A DNA stretch of 64,000 bases from Gordoniibacillus chartarius. Lineage in GTDB: Bacteria > Bacillota > Bacilli > Paenibacillales > NBRC-103111. A program made the position numbers and the translations under genes. Within the stretch, counting starts at the first letter, position 1; the number at the start of each line of letters is the position of its first letter. Below are positions 50,105 through 59,630 of this stretch, in pieces. Location: NCBI RefSeq assembly GCF_042432825.1, contig NZ_JBHLWN010000076.1:61965-125964 (forward strand), in the 5' to 3' direction. The notes beneath the pieces were generated by a model. It was not told the origin of the DNA. It made no database searches and saw only the letters and a list, made by a program, of their open reading frames with translations.

Positions 50105-50731
50105 TTACGGTACAAAATGTCCGAATTCATTAATTGAGGATTCCTTCGGGTCATAAAAAATCAGCCTCGAGATCATGTCTCTCATCGTTTTTTTTCGGAT
50201 CGAGATGATTTCCTCTTCGGAGATATTCCCGTAAAACTTCCGAACCGCCTTGTGATGGGAGAAATAAAAATAAACCGCACCCAGCAAGCTGACGACGAAA
50301 TCTTCAGGATGATCGACCTTTCGGCATTCGCCGGTCTGAACGCCAAGGAGATACATTCCCATCACCGTCTCGAAGAAGATATTTTGGTGATGAAGCTGTT
50401 GAAAGATGTCTCGATCTTGCGCGACGCTTTGGTCCATAATCCTCACGAAATACGGGTTTCGATGAAGAAAATCGATAAAATGCTCCACGACTTGAGCCAA
50501 GTTTTCCCGAACGGATGCTCCTGTTGGTTCAATGGAGACGGAAGCCGCTTGTTCGAACAAATCGTTAATAACCGCCGTGAATAATTCTTCCTTGCTTTTA
50601 AAATGATAATAAATTAATGCCTTGTTTACGCCCGCAATTTTTGAAATATGATCGATTCGTGCGCCGTCATACCCTTTTTCCGCAAATTCCTGTAAGGCGG
50701 TTTGCAAAATTTTTTCTTTCCCCTGGCTCAT
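50105..50731 (-). CDS. TetR-family transcriptional regulator
   Basis: 208 residues. N-terminal HTH: GKEKILQTALQEFAEKGYDGARIDHISKIAGVNKALIYYHFKSKEELF, then a helical ligand domain ending in DMISRLIFYDP. Starts 40 bases after the FAD oxidoreductase stop with a 6-7-6 inverted repeat (ATCCTA/TAGGAT) at 50760-50778 between the two. It probably represses the oxidoreductase and itself. Confidence 0.92.
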   Translation of the reverse strand: MSQGKEKILQTALQEFAEKGYDGARIDHISKIAGVNKALIYYHFKSKEELFTAVINDLFEQAASVSIEPTGASVRENLAQVVEHFIDFLHRNPYFVRIMDQSVAQDRDIFQQLHHQNIFFETVMGMYLLGVQTGECRKVDHPEDFVVSLLGAVYFYFSHHKAVRKFYGNISEEEIISIRKKTMRDMISRLIFYDPKESSINEFGHFVP

Positions 50732-50759
50732 TCATGCATTCCTCCATCAAAGACCATAT

Positions 50760-50778
50760 ATCCTAGTTCGTTTAGGAT
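50760..50778. promoter_or_regulatory. Inverted repeat at the TetR gene start region
   Basis: ATCCTA-GTTCGTT-TAGGAT, 6-bp arms, between the oxidoreductase end and the TetR start; a candidate operator. Confidence 0.4.
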
Positions 50779-52043
50779 AACAGATCAGCGACCTTCTTCG
50801 CACTATCATAGCAAGGCATTCCGAGCGCTCCCGAACCTTCCGTAGAATCTCCGACCAAATATAATCCCCGTACGGCCCGGCTTTGCAGCGGCAGCAGCTT
50901 GGCATTCGTTCTCCTGGCGATACCGTTCACCATAGCTCTGTTTATTATTCGTTTGCTTACCACGTAGTTATCCCAACCCGGGTATACCTTATTGAGCAAA
51001 GCCTCAAATCGGGTTTGAGACTCCTTCGCGTGGGTGTCGTCCAGCTGTTCCTGTTCGGTCAAAAACTTCAGGCCGTTGAGTAATTGTCCCCCAGCTGGAG
51101 CGGATGAGGGATTGTTTAAGCCGTAGTCATTCACATAGAAGCCGCCGTCCAAATCCAGCAAATTACCTATATCGCCGCGAAGCCTCTTGGAAAGCATGAG
51201 ATCATAGACGAATACATAATGAGCCGATTGTGATGCATAGCCGGCGAACTCGTCCGCAAGGGATGGATGGCTTAGCAGCTTACTTAACTCTTTCGGTGGA
51301 ATGTTCAGCACAACTTCATCGAATTCAACCCGTTCTCCCGAACATACGACGCCTTTTACCTGACCAGCTTCAACGATAAGGTCCGAGATTAGCTTCCCGC
51401 AAAGAATGCTGCCGCCATGTTTCGTAATCGCTTTTTGCAATTCCTCCAAAAGAACATCATACCCCATGTAGCTTAGAGGCTCATTTTTTTCATACTCACG
51501 GGCGGTTAATTCAACGAAACGGTTCATCGAGTACAAGTCGAGTGCGCCGTCGTAGACCGATAAAGCAGCATATGCGGAAAGAACTTTGGCGATCTCCGGG
51601 TTGCTGACATGATCCCGGATCCATTGGCCAACGGACATCGTTTGAGGAAATACCGGAGCTTGCTTGACCATCCGATAAAATTGCTTCAAACATAGCATAT
51701 GATTGAACAATCCCGTAATCGCGGGTGAGGTAAGCGCACCAAAGCCAAGCGGACTGGAGATCACTTTGTCGTTCATAAGCAATTTGAACTTGGACAAGCT
51801 CGCCTTCCTATACGCCATAGGCAGTTCAAGCTCGCGAACAATAGACCGCAGGGGTTCTTGTTTGGGAGCCAGAACCGCATGGGCGCCGTAACTCATTGTA
51901 AACCCATTCTTTGAAATGACATGGCTTCTGCCTCCTAGAATCGGCGAACGTTCCATAATCACGACCTGGTTTCCTCTTTTCGCTAATAAAGCCGCTGTTA
52001 CCAAACCAGCTAGACCTGCTCCTACGATACCCACTTTTTTCAT
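50772..52043 (-). CDS. FAD-dependent phytoene-desaturase-like oxidoreductase
   Basis: 423 residues. N-terminal FAD Rossmann motif KKVGIVGAGLAGLVTAALLAKRGNQVVIME followed by GGRSHVISKNGF; C-terminal FAD-binding end LYLVGDSTEGSGALGMPCYDSAKKVADLL. The arrangement is that of the amine oxidase/phytoene desaturase superfamily, but no carotenoid genes lie nearby, and the substrate is unknown. Start at 52043 with GGAGGC 7 bases upstream. Followed by the TetR gene. An ACTAA-CTTT-TTAGT inverted repeat upstream (about 52068-52081) may be a TetR site. Confidence 0.85.
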   Translation of the reverse strand: MKKVGIVGAGLAGLVTAALLAKRGNQVVIMERSPILGGRSHVISKNGFTMSYGAHAVLAPKQEPLRSIVRELELPMAYRKASLSKFKLLMNDKVISSPLGFGALTSPAITGLFNHMLCLKQFYRMVKQAPVFPQTMSVGQWIRDHVSNPEIAKVLSAYAALSVYDGALDLYSMNRFVELTAREYEKNEPLSYMGYDVLLEELQKAITKHGGSILCGKLISDLIVEAGQVKGVVCSGERVEFDEVVLNIPPKELSKLLSHPSLADEFAGYASQSAHYVFVYDLMLSKRLRGDIGNLLDLDGGFYVNDYGLNNPSSAPAGGQLLNGLKFLTEQEQLDDTHAKESQTRFEALLNKVYPGWDNYVVSKRIINRAMVNGIARRTNAKLLPLQSRAVRGLYLVGDSTEGSGALGMPCYDSAKKVADLLS

Positions 52044-52067
52044 ACGATCGGCCTCCATGAATTTAAA

Positions 52068-52081
52068 CTAACTTTTTAGTC
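52068..52081. promoter_or_regulatory. Inverted repeat upstream of the oxidoreductase
   Basis: ACTAA-CTTT-TTAGT, a small palindrome 24 bases before the start codon; candidate TetR operator but not identical to the one at 50760. Confidence 0.3.
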
Positions 52082-52255
52082 TAATTGTATAGATACAATC
52101 TCCTGTGCGCAATAGTTAATTGAATTGCAAACGTGAATAATTTAGGAACATTTTCAAGGTTGATCGAGTCAGCAAGTACATTTCAACAGAAAGAGACCCC
52201 CTGCAGCATGGCAGCGGGCCATAAGTTCGTGAGCGGGGAAACGTCTTCCCAACGT

Positions 52256-53059
52256 CTACAACGCAAAATATTGGTTCTTATCCTTCTCCAGCCCGAGCCC
52301 ATCGAGGAATCGCGGCAGCTCGGCATCCCAAAACTCCCACGTATGCCCAAGACCTTCCGCTTCCCGGTACTGATAGCGGTACGGATCGTTCGGCAAGCCT
52401 GTAAAAAACTCGCGCAATATCACATTCAGATCGAGCCAAGGGTCCAAACTGCCGCACGCATGATAAATCGCAGGCAGCTCCGCCCCGTTCTTCAGCGCTT
52501 TCCGGGCTAAATATTGCAGGTCGTTGTCCGTATTCTTCATGTCGCCGTCGCCGAACAGCATCATCCGTTCTTTAGCCCGCGGCGAACCGTCGTCCACGAA
52601 CGCGACGTCGGACTTGTCCCCGGCCGAAAAGGCGCCGATCGCTGCATACAGGTCGGGCCGGGCCAGCCCGGCTTTCAAGCAGGCGTATCCTCCGTTCGAG
52701 AAGCCCGACACGTAATTATCCTCGCGCTGGGCGGATAACCGCGGGAACAAATGCCGGATCACCGCAGGAAGCTCTTCGGTCAAATACGTATGGAACCGTC
52801 CGCCATGCTTCATATCGGTAAAACAGGAGTGAAATCCGCCAGGCATGACGACGGCGATGCCGTAAGCCAGCGCGTAACGCTCGACCGCAGTCATCCGCAG
52901 CCAAGCCGTATCGTCCCCGGAGCCGCCGTGCAGCAGCCATAACGTCTTCAGCTTGCTGCGGTCCGGCGCTACGGCGAGGCTCGTCTGCGGCAAAATTACG
53001 TTAACCGTCATCTCCATGCCAAGCGTCTCGGAATGGAAATGCGTCTCGATCCAAGCCAT
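52256..53059 (-). CDS. Esterase of the alpha/beta-hydrolase fold (CE1/EstA-like)
   Basis: 267 residues, cytoplasmic. Seen: LWLLHGGSGDDTAWLRMTAVERYA (oxyanion strand), VVMPGGFHSCFTDMKHGGRFHTYLTEELPAVI, nucleophile Ser in VSGFSNGGYACLKAGLARP, Asp in CGSLDPWLD and His in EGLGHTWEFWD. This is the family of tributyrin/feruloyl/acetyl esterases; deacetylating imported oligosaccharides fits the locus. It is 5 bases from the paralog at 53065 and its ATG overlaps nothing. A complete catalytic triad, unlike its paralog. Confidence 0.88.
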   Translation of the reverse strand: MAWIETHFHSETLGMEMTVNVILPQTSLAVAPDRSKLKTLWLLHGGSGDDTAWLRMTAVERYALAYGIAVVMPGGFHSCFTDMKHGGRFHTYLTEELPAVIRHLFPRLSAQREDNYVSGFSNGGYACLKAGLARPDLYAAIGAFSAGDKSDVAFVDDGSPRAKERMMLFGDGDMKNTDNDLQYLARKALKNGAELPAIYHACGSLDPWLDLNVILREFFTGLPNDPYRYQYREAEGLGHTWEFWDAELPRFLDGLGLEKDKNQYFAL

Positions 53060-53064
53060 CGCGG

Positions 53065-53853
53065 CTACGCTCCTTTCTTATCGGCCGGCATCGGAAGCGG
53101 AAGCCCGGCAACGAATTGCCTGGTCCACTCGTCCCAGTCACTCCATCCCCCGCAGCCGCCTTGAACGGCGTTGAAGGAGACGGGCAGCCCCAGCTCAGCC
53201 GCATGTGCCGCGAAGCGGATATGCTCCCCGTACCTGCGGTCACCGCTCCCGCACCACATCCGCATATCCGGACGTTGGCCGCCGGATTGCGCAAGCCGCC
53301 GCACCGCCGCAAACAAATCGTGCCCGCTTCCCGGCAGCTGTTCTCCGGAACCGAAGATGTTTTCCGCCGTAATTGGCTCAAGCTCCTCATACACCCGCAG
53401 TACGTCAAGATCTCCCGAAAATGAAGCCGCCAAGCCAAACGTATCCGCGGCCAGCAGCCCCGCCTTCAAAGCGCCGTACCCTCCCGCTCCGGCTCCCGCG
53501 ATAAACCGGTCCTCCCGGCAGCTCGACAGCGGGAACATCGATTCGCACAGCAAAGGCAGCTCCGCCGTGAGGAAACGGAAGTAGTCCCTTCCCCGTTCCA
53601 TATCGGTATACCAGCCCCTATGACCGGCCGGCAAGACGACGGCGAGCGAACGCTCCTCCGCATACCGCTCGACGCTGGTGCGTCTCAGCCAAGACGTAGG
53701 CCCGCCGCCCATATCATGAAGCAGATAGAGCGCCGGGTACGGCCCGCGAAAGCTGCCGGCCTCACGGGTATGCCCCGGCTGAGGTATAAGCACCTCCATC
53801 GAGACAGGCATACGCAGTACCTCTGAATGATAACGAACGTGAAGCCACGCCAT
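53065..53853 (-). CDS. Catalytically degenerate esterase paralog (pseudoesterase)
   Basis: 262 residues, clearly a paralog of the next gene (same start pattern MAWxxxxxHSEVLxMPVSMEVLIPQ; LYLLHDMGGGPTSWLRRTSVERYAEE; YTDMERGRDYFRFLTAELPLL). The nucleophile motif VSGFSNGG is here IAGAGAGGYGALKAG, so the catalytic Ser is Gly; the histidine region EGLGHTWEFW is QGGCGGWSDW, so His is Gly; Asp of CGSGD remains. The frame is intact with normal codon use, so it is not obviously decaying. Could be a regulatory or binding protein, or a recent loss. It follows the AraC sensor gene by 30 bases and precedes the active esterase by 5, so all three are likely one operon. Confidence 0.85.
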   Translation of the reverse strand: MAWLHVRYHSEVLRMPVSMEVLIPQPGHTREAGSFRGPYPALYLLHDMGGGPTSWLRRTSVERYAEERSLAVVLPAGHRGWYTDMERGRDYFRFLTAELPLLCESMFPLSSCREDRFIAGAGAGGYGALKAGLLAADTFGLAASFSGDLDVLRVYEELEPITAENIFGSGEQLPGSGHDLFAAVRRLAQSGGQRPDMRMWCGSGDRRYGEHIRFAAHAAELGLPVSFNAVQGGCGGWSDWDEWTRQFVAGLPLPMPADKKGA

Positions 53854-53883
53854 GCGGTCATCCCCTTACGCGCTTTGAACGAT

Positions 53884-56199
53884 TTAGGTCGCGATTTTCT
53901 GATGATTCGTGCGGTATTGCCCCGGCGTAATGCCTTCCTGCTTGCGGAAAGAACGGATAAAGTTTTGCGAATTCATATATTGCAGTCTTTCGGCAATCTC
54001 TTTGACCGTCATGTCGGTTTCGGCCAGCCATTTCTTCGCCATATTGAGCCGGTAGTTCGACAAGTATTCGCTGAACGTCATGCCGGTTTCTTTGCGGAAT
54101 ACGCCGCTCAAATAGTTGGCGTTGTAATGAAGCTTCGCCGCGCACTGCTCAATCGTGAGATCCGTATCGTAATGCTTGCTGATCATCTCGATCATTTTCT
54201 CGGAAATGTTCTGGTACTGTGAATTGTTCCGATCCTGGAAAATACCGATCAGCGGACGAATCAGCTTCGCCCAGAACCACTCCTCGATCTCGGCGGCGAA
54301 CGAAAGCTTGTTCAGCTCCTCGTAAAACGATCCTTCCCGCGCGCCCAATTGCCCCATCGTGACGCCGGACTGCTGGACGAACACCAGCAGGCTGTTCAGC
54401 AAGCGGAACATCGGGATTTGATACTCCTGCGGTGTCAAATCCTCCTTCAGCACCTGCTGCATGAAAAACTTCAACAGCCCTCTGGCTTTGTCCTCGTCAG
54501 TAAGTACGATCGCATCCAGCAGCTCGGTTTCCGTCAGCCCCGGATAGCTGAATTGCTTTCTATGCTTGCCTTCATTCAGATGCGCATACGGAATAATGAC
54601 CCCTTCGCCCAAATGGAACCGGTGTCTGAGAGCCTCCAGCCCTTCCCGGTACGCAACGGAGGCATTCTTCGGATCGGAGAATGGCAGACTGATGCCGATG
54701 CTGAGCTTCAGCTTCAGCAGCTGCTCCACCGTACGCTGAATCGATTCCGCTATCGCGGCTACATACGCGTTGAATTCCTGCTGCTCCGTATCCGATGAGC
54801 CGATGAGAACAACCGTCGTTTGATCAATGGTCAAGGACGGAAACCGGACGTCGGCCGGGATGAGCTCCTCGGCGATATTGTTAACGGCGAACTGCAGCAG
54901 CTCCAGATCTTCTTTGCTGTAACGGGTATTGTCAAGGGTATCGATCTGCAGCGTGATGACCGTCATCTGCTTCCATCCGGCCACCTTGTCGCCGAACCCG
55001 AACAGCTCCAGCTTTTCCTCCAGATCTTTGCGGCGCAGGCTTCCCTGGAACATCTTCATAATGAACAAGGTCAGCGCTTGCTGGATATGCGTGTAAGCTT
55101 CTTTCTCCAGCTGCGACTTGGAACGGAACAGCTCCTGCAGCTTGTCGCTGATCAGATCGAATTCGTTGCCTTTCCCTTCCCGCTGACGCGGAACAATTCC
55201 GCCGATCTGCATAACCAGATTCCGAATCGGCGAGTACATCCGGCGCGATCCGAAACGGGCAATCAGCGCAAACACAACCACGATAGCGAGGCTGATGACG
55301 ATCGTAAACCGTTCGATTTGCTTCGCTTCCTTCGTCAGACTGTCAATCGAAATAGCCGATACATACAGCCAATTGTTGAAAGAAGATCGCCGGTACGTCA
55401 CCGTGTATGTCTCGTCCTTGAGCTCCATCCGATATTGGCCGGTCGGCTCCTTCAAATCGAGCGGGTTCGTTACAAAGCCCGAATCGCTCGCGTATTTGCC
55501 GATCATGGAAGGGTTGCTGTGATACAAAATCCGATTCAGATCGTCGATGATCATGATCGATTCCGACTCTCCCGGAGAATACTTCACCATCTCGGTCAGG
55601 CTGCAGGTCGGTATGTTGGCGAACGCCAGCCCGTTCTTGTCCGGACTTTGGGCAGGAAGCTTCTTGACCAGACTGATCGTATAGGCGCAAGGAACCGAAT
55701 TAGCCGTCTCCTCGCTGTAGAACCAAATGCTTGGATTCAGCACCCAATTGAACGTATTAGGAAGCATAATGAGATTGGAAATTTGCCGATAATGAAGGTA
55801 GCGATCAAACGTATATATGCCCGAATTTTTAACCATCCAATTATGCTGGAAATCAATCAGCACGACGTCTTCGACCTTCGTATACGACGATTCCGTATTG
55901 CTGATTTCTTTGCGTAAATCGTTGTACAGCTTGTAGTCGCTCGGGTCGAACGGCTCGGACATCATTTTTTGCACGACCGTCGAATCGGAAAGCTGATTGA
56001 GGGAATGATAAATAGCCAGTAAAATTTGTTCAACATTGGCGTTCATTTGCGCCAGCATCTGGGATTGCGACCGGCTCGCCTGCTTCTGAATCACCTGAGA
56101 CGATTGCCAATAGGAGAAAAATCCAACGAACAAAACGGGAAGCGTGCACAAGAGACAGCCGAATAAAGTCATTTTGGCCAAAAAGCTATAGTTACGCAT
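53884..56199 (-). CDS. Membrane-anchored AraC-family regulator (YesS/YtdP-like)
   Basis: 771 residues. TM1 about 9-32 (LAKMTLFGCLLCTLPVLFVGFF), an external Cache-like sensor of about 240 residues, TM2 about 295-315 (TIVISLAIVVVFALIARFG), HAMP-like linker, a long helical cytoplasmic region, and C-terminal AraC HTH pair (IEQCAAKLHYNANYLSGVFRKET and MNSQNFIRSFRKQEGITPGQYR). One-polypeptide sensor-regulator common in Paenibacillus next to sugar ABC operons. Divergent from the binding-protein gene at 56290, which it probably activates. Confidence 0.93.
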   Translation of the reverse strand: MRNYSFLAKMTLFGCLLCTLPVLFVGFFSYWQSSQVIQKQASRSQSQMLAQMNANVEQILLAIYHSLNQLSDSTVVQKMMSEPFDPSDYKLYNDLRKEISNTESSYTKVEDVVLIDFQHNWMVKNSGIYTFDRYLHYRQISNLIMLPNTFNWVLNPSIWFYSEETANSVPCAYTISLVKKLPAQSPDKNGLAFANIPTCSLTEMVKYSPGESESIMIIDDLNRILYHSNPSMIGKYASDSGFVTNPLDLKEPTGQYRMELKDETYTVTYRRSSFNNWLYVSAISIDSLTKEAKQIERFTIVISLAIVVVFALIARFGSRRMYSPIRNLVMQIGGIVPRQREGKGNEFDLISDKLQELFRSKSQLEKEAYTHIQQALTLFIMKMFQGSLRRKDLEEKLELFGFGDKVAGWKQMTVITLQIDTLDNTRYSKEDLELLQFAVNNIAEELIPADVRFPSLTIDQTTVVLIGSSDTEQQEFNAYVAAIAESIQRTVEQLLKLKLSIGISLPFSDPKNASVAYREGLEALRHRFHLGEGVIIPYAHLNEGKHRKQFSYPGLTETELLDAIVLTDEDKARGLLKFFMQQVLKEDLTPQEYQIPMFRLLNSLLVFVQQSGVTMGQLGAREGSFYEELNKLSFAAEIEEWFWAKLIRPLIGIFQDRNNSQYQNISEKMIEMISKHYDTDLTIEQCAAKLHYNANYLSGVFRKETGMTFSEYLSNYRLNMAKKWLAETDMTVKEIAERLQYMNSQNFIRSFRKQEGITPGQYRTNHQKIAT

Positions 56200-56289
56200 C
56201 CGTCTGCCTCCTTATTTATTCTTGAATCACATTTCATTCAAAGACCGAATTATGTATAATCCAGTTATGCATGATGGGGGGGAATGACG

Positions 56290-57816
56290 ATGCCGCGAAA
56301 AACAATCAAACGGGCATACACGGTAATAGCGATCATTTTGGCCATTACCACTGGAAGCGGTTGCACCAATAAGACTAACGTTTCTGGCAGCCAAAATCAA
56401 CAACAAAATCAGCCAATTAGCATTATGCTTCCATTGCACCACACGAAAGTGCCCGATGCGGCCTCCGTTGAAGCCGTAAATCAAACTGCCGGCGTGAAGC
56501 TGGACATCGATTGGGTGCCCAACGATATTTATACGGATCGGATTCGCAATGCGATCGAAACGAATTCACTGAGAATGGTAACCTCCGTAACTCAGCCCGA
56601 TTACGAGTCTTATGGAAAGAATGCGATCCGCTCCGGCATATTTTGGGAAATCGGCCCCTATTTGAGCTCCTATCCGAACCTGCGCAATCTGGACAAACAG
56701 ATTTTGAACGACATTGCCGTCGACGGGAAAATTTACGGTCTCTACACGCAGCGCCCCTCTTCCCGGCAGGGTGTCATCCTTCGCAAAGATTGGCTGGACA
56801 AGCTGAATGAGAAGGAGCCTGCGAGTATCGACGAACTCTATCATATCATGAAACGGTTCACAACGGGCGATCCGGACGGCAACGGCGCCAACGATACGAT
56901 TGGTCTCGCCGACCGTAAAGATTTGATGTACGGCGCCTTCAAGACGCTTTCCTCCTATTTCGGCACCCCGAACAATTGGAGCGTCTCCGGCGGCAAGCTG
57001 GTGCCCGAGTTCATGTCGCCGGAGTATATGGACACGATGAATTTCATGAAGAAGCTATATAATGAAGGCGTAGTCAATCCCGATTTCGCCGTTACCAGCA
57101 AGCAGATCCAGCGGTATATGTTCATCAGCGGCAAGGCCGGCATCTACATCGGCGCCCTAACCGACGCCCCACGGCTGCTCGATGAAATGAAGAAGCTCAA
57201 TCCGAAGGCCGAGCTCACGCTGGTCAACCGGATCAAAGGACCGAAAGGCTATGGCGTGTGGTCGATTCCCAGGTACAGCTCGGTGCTGCTATTTTCCAAG
57301 AAGACGATCCCGACGGAAGAAGATCTCAAGAACGTGCTCGCTTTCTTCGACAGGACGCTGGATGCGGACGTAGCCAACCTGCTTGCATACGGCCAGCCGG
57401 GTAAGGCGTACGTGGAGAAGTCCGGCAAAGCGGTGCTGAAGCCCGAAATGGCCGATTATAAAAATACGGAAGTATTCCCGTTCCTGCCGCTGATGATCAA
57501 CAATCTGAACAATCCGAACCTGCTGCCGATTGACGAGGCGTCGCTTACTCCGTTGACGGTCATGGCGGATAAGCTGGTTGCCGACAACGAGAACATCTTG
57601 ATCGTCGATCCGGCCCAGCATCTCGCTTCACCGACGAATGAAACAAGAGGCTCCGAGCTTTCGCAATTCATTGCAAACGCCACTTACGATTATATACTCG
57701 GTCACATCGACGGCTCAGGCTTTGCAGAGGCTATAGCGACGTGGAGAAGCCGGGGCGGCGACAAAATCATTGAAGAATACAATGAGGCGTACCGCAGCGC
57801 TGGCGCGAAATCATAG
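56290..57816 (+). CDS. Sugar-binding lipoprotein of an ABC transporter (first paralog)
   Basis: 508 residues. MPRKTIKRAYTVIAIILAITT runs to the lipobox GSGC. Start at 56290 is preferred because the G-rich site is 7 bases upstream; an ATG at 56284 is on it. Binding-protein body with WVPNDIYTDRIRNAIE, the block YGAFKTLSSYFGTPNNWSVS and YMDTMNFMKKLYNEGVVNPDFAVTSKQI, and a C-terminus DGSGFAEAIATWRSRGGDKIIEEYNEA. Same family as B. subtilis LplA/YtcQ. No permease follows directly; the paralog at 57998 does have them. Confidence 0.92.
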   Translation: MPRKTIKRAYTVIAIILAITTGSGCTNKTNVSGSQNQQQNQPISIMLPLHHTKVPDAASVEAVNQTAGVKLDIDWVPNDIYTDRIRNAIETNSLRMVTSVTQPDYESYGKNAIRSGIFWEIGPYLSSYPNLRNLDKQILNDIAVDGKIYGLYTQRPSSRQGVILRKDWLDKLNEKEPASIDELYHIMKRFTTGDPDGNGANDTIGLADRKDLMYGAFKTLSSYFGTPNNWSVSGGKLVPEFMSPEYMDTMNFMKKLYNEGVVNPDFAVTSKQIQRYMFISGKAGIYIGALTDAPRLLDEMKKLNPKAELTLVNRIKGPKGYGVWSIPRYSSVLLFSKKTIPTEEDLKNVLAFFDRTLDADVANLLAYGQPGKAYVEKSGKAVLKPEMADYKNTEVFPFLPLMINNLNNPNLLPIDEASLTPLTVMADKLVADNENILIVDPAQHLASPTNETRGSELSQFIANATYDYILGHIDGSGFAEAIATWRSRGGDKIIEEYNEAYRSAGAKS

Positions 57817-57997
57817 GGCGTTCCTAACTGCATAACGGGCATAATCATTAGCTCATATTCGGCATTTCCTTACGGGTAAAGCAGGCAAAAACCCAGTAAC
57901 GGCGCCGGATGTGAGCTTATGATTATTTACGCACCTTTTCCCCATGCCGTACAGTGAAGGCGTACCCCACAAACACCGTTACGGGAGGTCAAACACA

Positions 57998-59539
57998 TTG
58001 AAACCATTACAACGCACCATTAGATGGACATGCACGTTAAGCGCAGCGCTCATCGCAACCAGCGCACTCGCAGCCTGCGGTGCAGGCAACACCAGCGCAC
58101 CGGCAGACAAAGCCGGCAGCAAAGATAATGCAGCACAGTCCAATACGCCGACGAAGATTACGATGATGATTAACTTGAAGAACCCGGAAACGCCTTCCGA
58201 CACCGTCGAGAAATTCGTCGAGGAAAAAACAAACACGCAGCTGGAGATTCAATGGGTTCCGGACGGCAGCTATGACGAGAAGTTCCAGGCTGCACTCGCC
58301 ACCGGCTCCCTGCCGATGATTTCCTACCTGAAAAACGCAGCTTCCTTCATTAATTTGCGCAGCGCGCTGAAGAGCGGCCAATTCTGGGAAATCGGACCTT
58401 ACCTGAAGGATTATCCGAACCTGAGCAAGCTGAACCCCGAGGTGCTGAAGAATACGACCGTCGACGGCAAAATCTACACGCTGTATCAAGAGCTGCCGAT
58501 GGCCCGCCAAGGTGTGATGTACCGCAAGGACTGGGCGGATAAGCTGGGCATTCCGGAGCCGAAGACAACGGACGATCTGTACAATATGCTGAAGAAATTC
58601 AAAGAAGCGGACCTCGGCGGCGCCGGCAAGACAGTGCCGCTTGCCGACCGCAACGATTTGGTCTATGGCTCCTTCAAAACTCTCAGCTCCTACTTCGGAA
58701 CGCCAAACAACTGGGGCGTAGAGAACGGCCAGCTGGTGCCGGAGTTCAAGACGAAGGGCTACATGGATACGATGAATTTCATCAAGAAGCTGCATAAGGA
58801 AGGCTTGATCAACCAGGACTTCCCGGTGACCTCCAAGACCGACCAGCAAAACATGATGTTCACGGGCCGCGCCGGCATGTACATCGGTTCGCTGCAGGAC
58901 GCCGAGCCGCAGCTGATGCGCAAGACGCTGCCGAACGTGAAGGACGCTCAATATGAAGTCGTGAACAAAATCATCGGCCCAACCGGCAAACCGGCTACAT
59001 GGGCGGTACCCGGCTACGGCACGGTGCTCGTATTCCCGAAATCTGCCGTGAAATCCGAAGCCGAGCTGAAGAAGCTGCTTGCCTTCGCCGACAAGCTGTT
59101 CGATAAGGATATCGCTAATGCGCTGTACTACGGCCTGGAAGGTCCTAACTACACGCTGAAGGACGGCAAGGTAGTACCGGTAGCCGATGCGAAGGTGCTG
59201 GCGAAAGACGTATCGCCTTACCAAGGCATGACACTGGCCCGCATTACGAACATTTTGCCGCAAAGCTATCAGTATCCGGTCGGTGAGAAAGCGGAGCAGC
59301 TTATTAAAGAAGCGGAAAGCTTCGCGCTCCAGGATCCGACGAACCCGCTCGATTCCAAAACGTACAACGAGAAGGGCGCTAAGCTGCAAGACATCATCAA
59401 GGACGCAACGTATAAGTACATCCTGGGCAACATCGACGAGAAGGGCTTCCAGGACGCCGTTAAGAAGTGGGAAGAGCAAGGCGGCGCCAAGATCATCGAA
59501 GAATTCAATGCTTCTTATAAAGCAAGCGGCGGCAAGTAA
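57998..59539 (+). CDS. Sugar-binding lipoprotein of an ABC transporter (second paralog, LplA-like)
   Basis: 513 residues with signal and lipobox ATSALAACGAG, then WVPDGSYDEKFQAALATGS. The start is a TTG (57998) with GGGAGG 9 bases upstream; the frame extends to 57944 without a site. The block YGSFKTLSSYFGTPNNWGVE and YMDTMNFIKKLHKEGLINQDFPVTSK matches the first paralog. A terminator-like hairpin (59554-59588) lies between it and the permeases, probably favouring high expression of the binding protein, as in other ABC operons. Confidence 0.94.
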   Translation: MKPLQRTIRWTCTLSAALIATSALAACGAGNTSAPADKAGSKDNAAQSNTPTKITMMINLKNPETPSDTVEKFVEEKTNTQLEIQWVPDGSYDEKFQAALATGSLPMISYLKNAASFINLRSALKSGQFWEIGPYLKDYPNLSKLNPEVLKNTTVDGKIYTLYQELPMARQGVMYRKDWADKLGIPEPKTTDDLYNMLKKFKEADLGGAGKTVPLADRNDLVYGSFKTLSSYFGTPNNWGVENGQLVPEFKTKGYMDTMNFIKKLHKEGLINQDFPVTSKTDQQNMMFTGRAGMYIGSLQDAEPQLMRKTLPNVKDAQYEVVNKIIGPTGKPATWAVPGYGTVLVFPKSAVKSEAELKKLLAFADKLFDKDIANALYYGLEGPNYTLKDGKVVPVADAKVLAKDVSPYQGMTLARITNILPQSYQYPVGEKAEQLIKEAESFALQDPTNPLDSKTYNEKGAKLQDIIKDATYKYILGNIDEKGFQDAVKKWEEQGGAKIIEEFNASYKASGGK

Positions 59540-59553
59540 TTGATTGCCAGGAG

Positions 59554-59588
59554 AGGCTGTTGAATCCGCTTCAACAGCCTTTTCTTTT
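59554..59588 (+). terminator. Intercistronic terminator/attenuator after the binding-protein gene
   Basis: AGGCTGTTGAA (59554-59564), loop TCCGC, TTCAACAGCCT (59570-59580), then TTTCTTTTC. Partial read-through would supply the permeases. Confidence 0.82.
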
Positions 59589-59630
59589 CACAATCAAGCT
59601 TGGGGGCCTAAAAAGGAGAGGGAGAGCGCC

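Noticed and set aside
58037..59479. 480-codon frame antisense to the second binding lipoprotein
   Set aside because: Same reason: antisense of a highly coding GC-rich region with no start signal.
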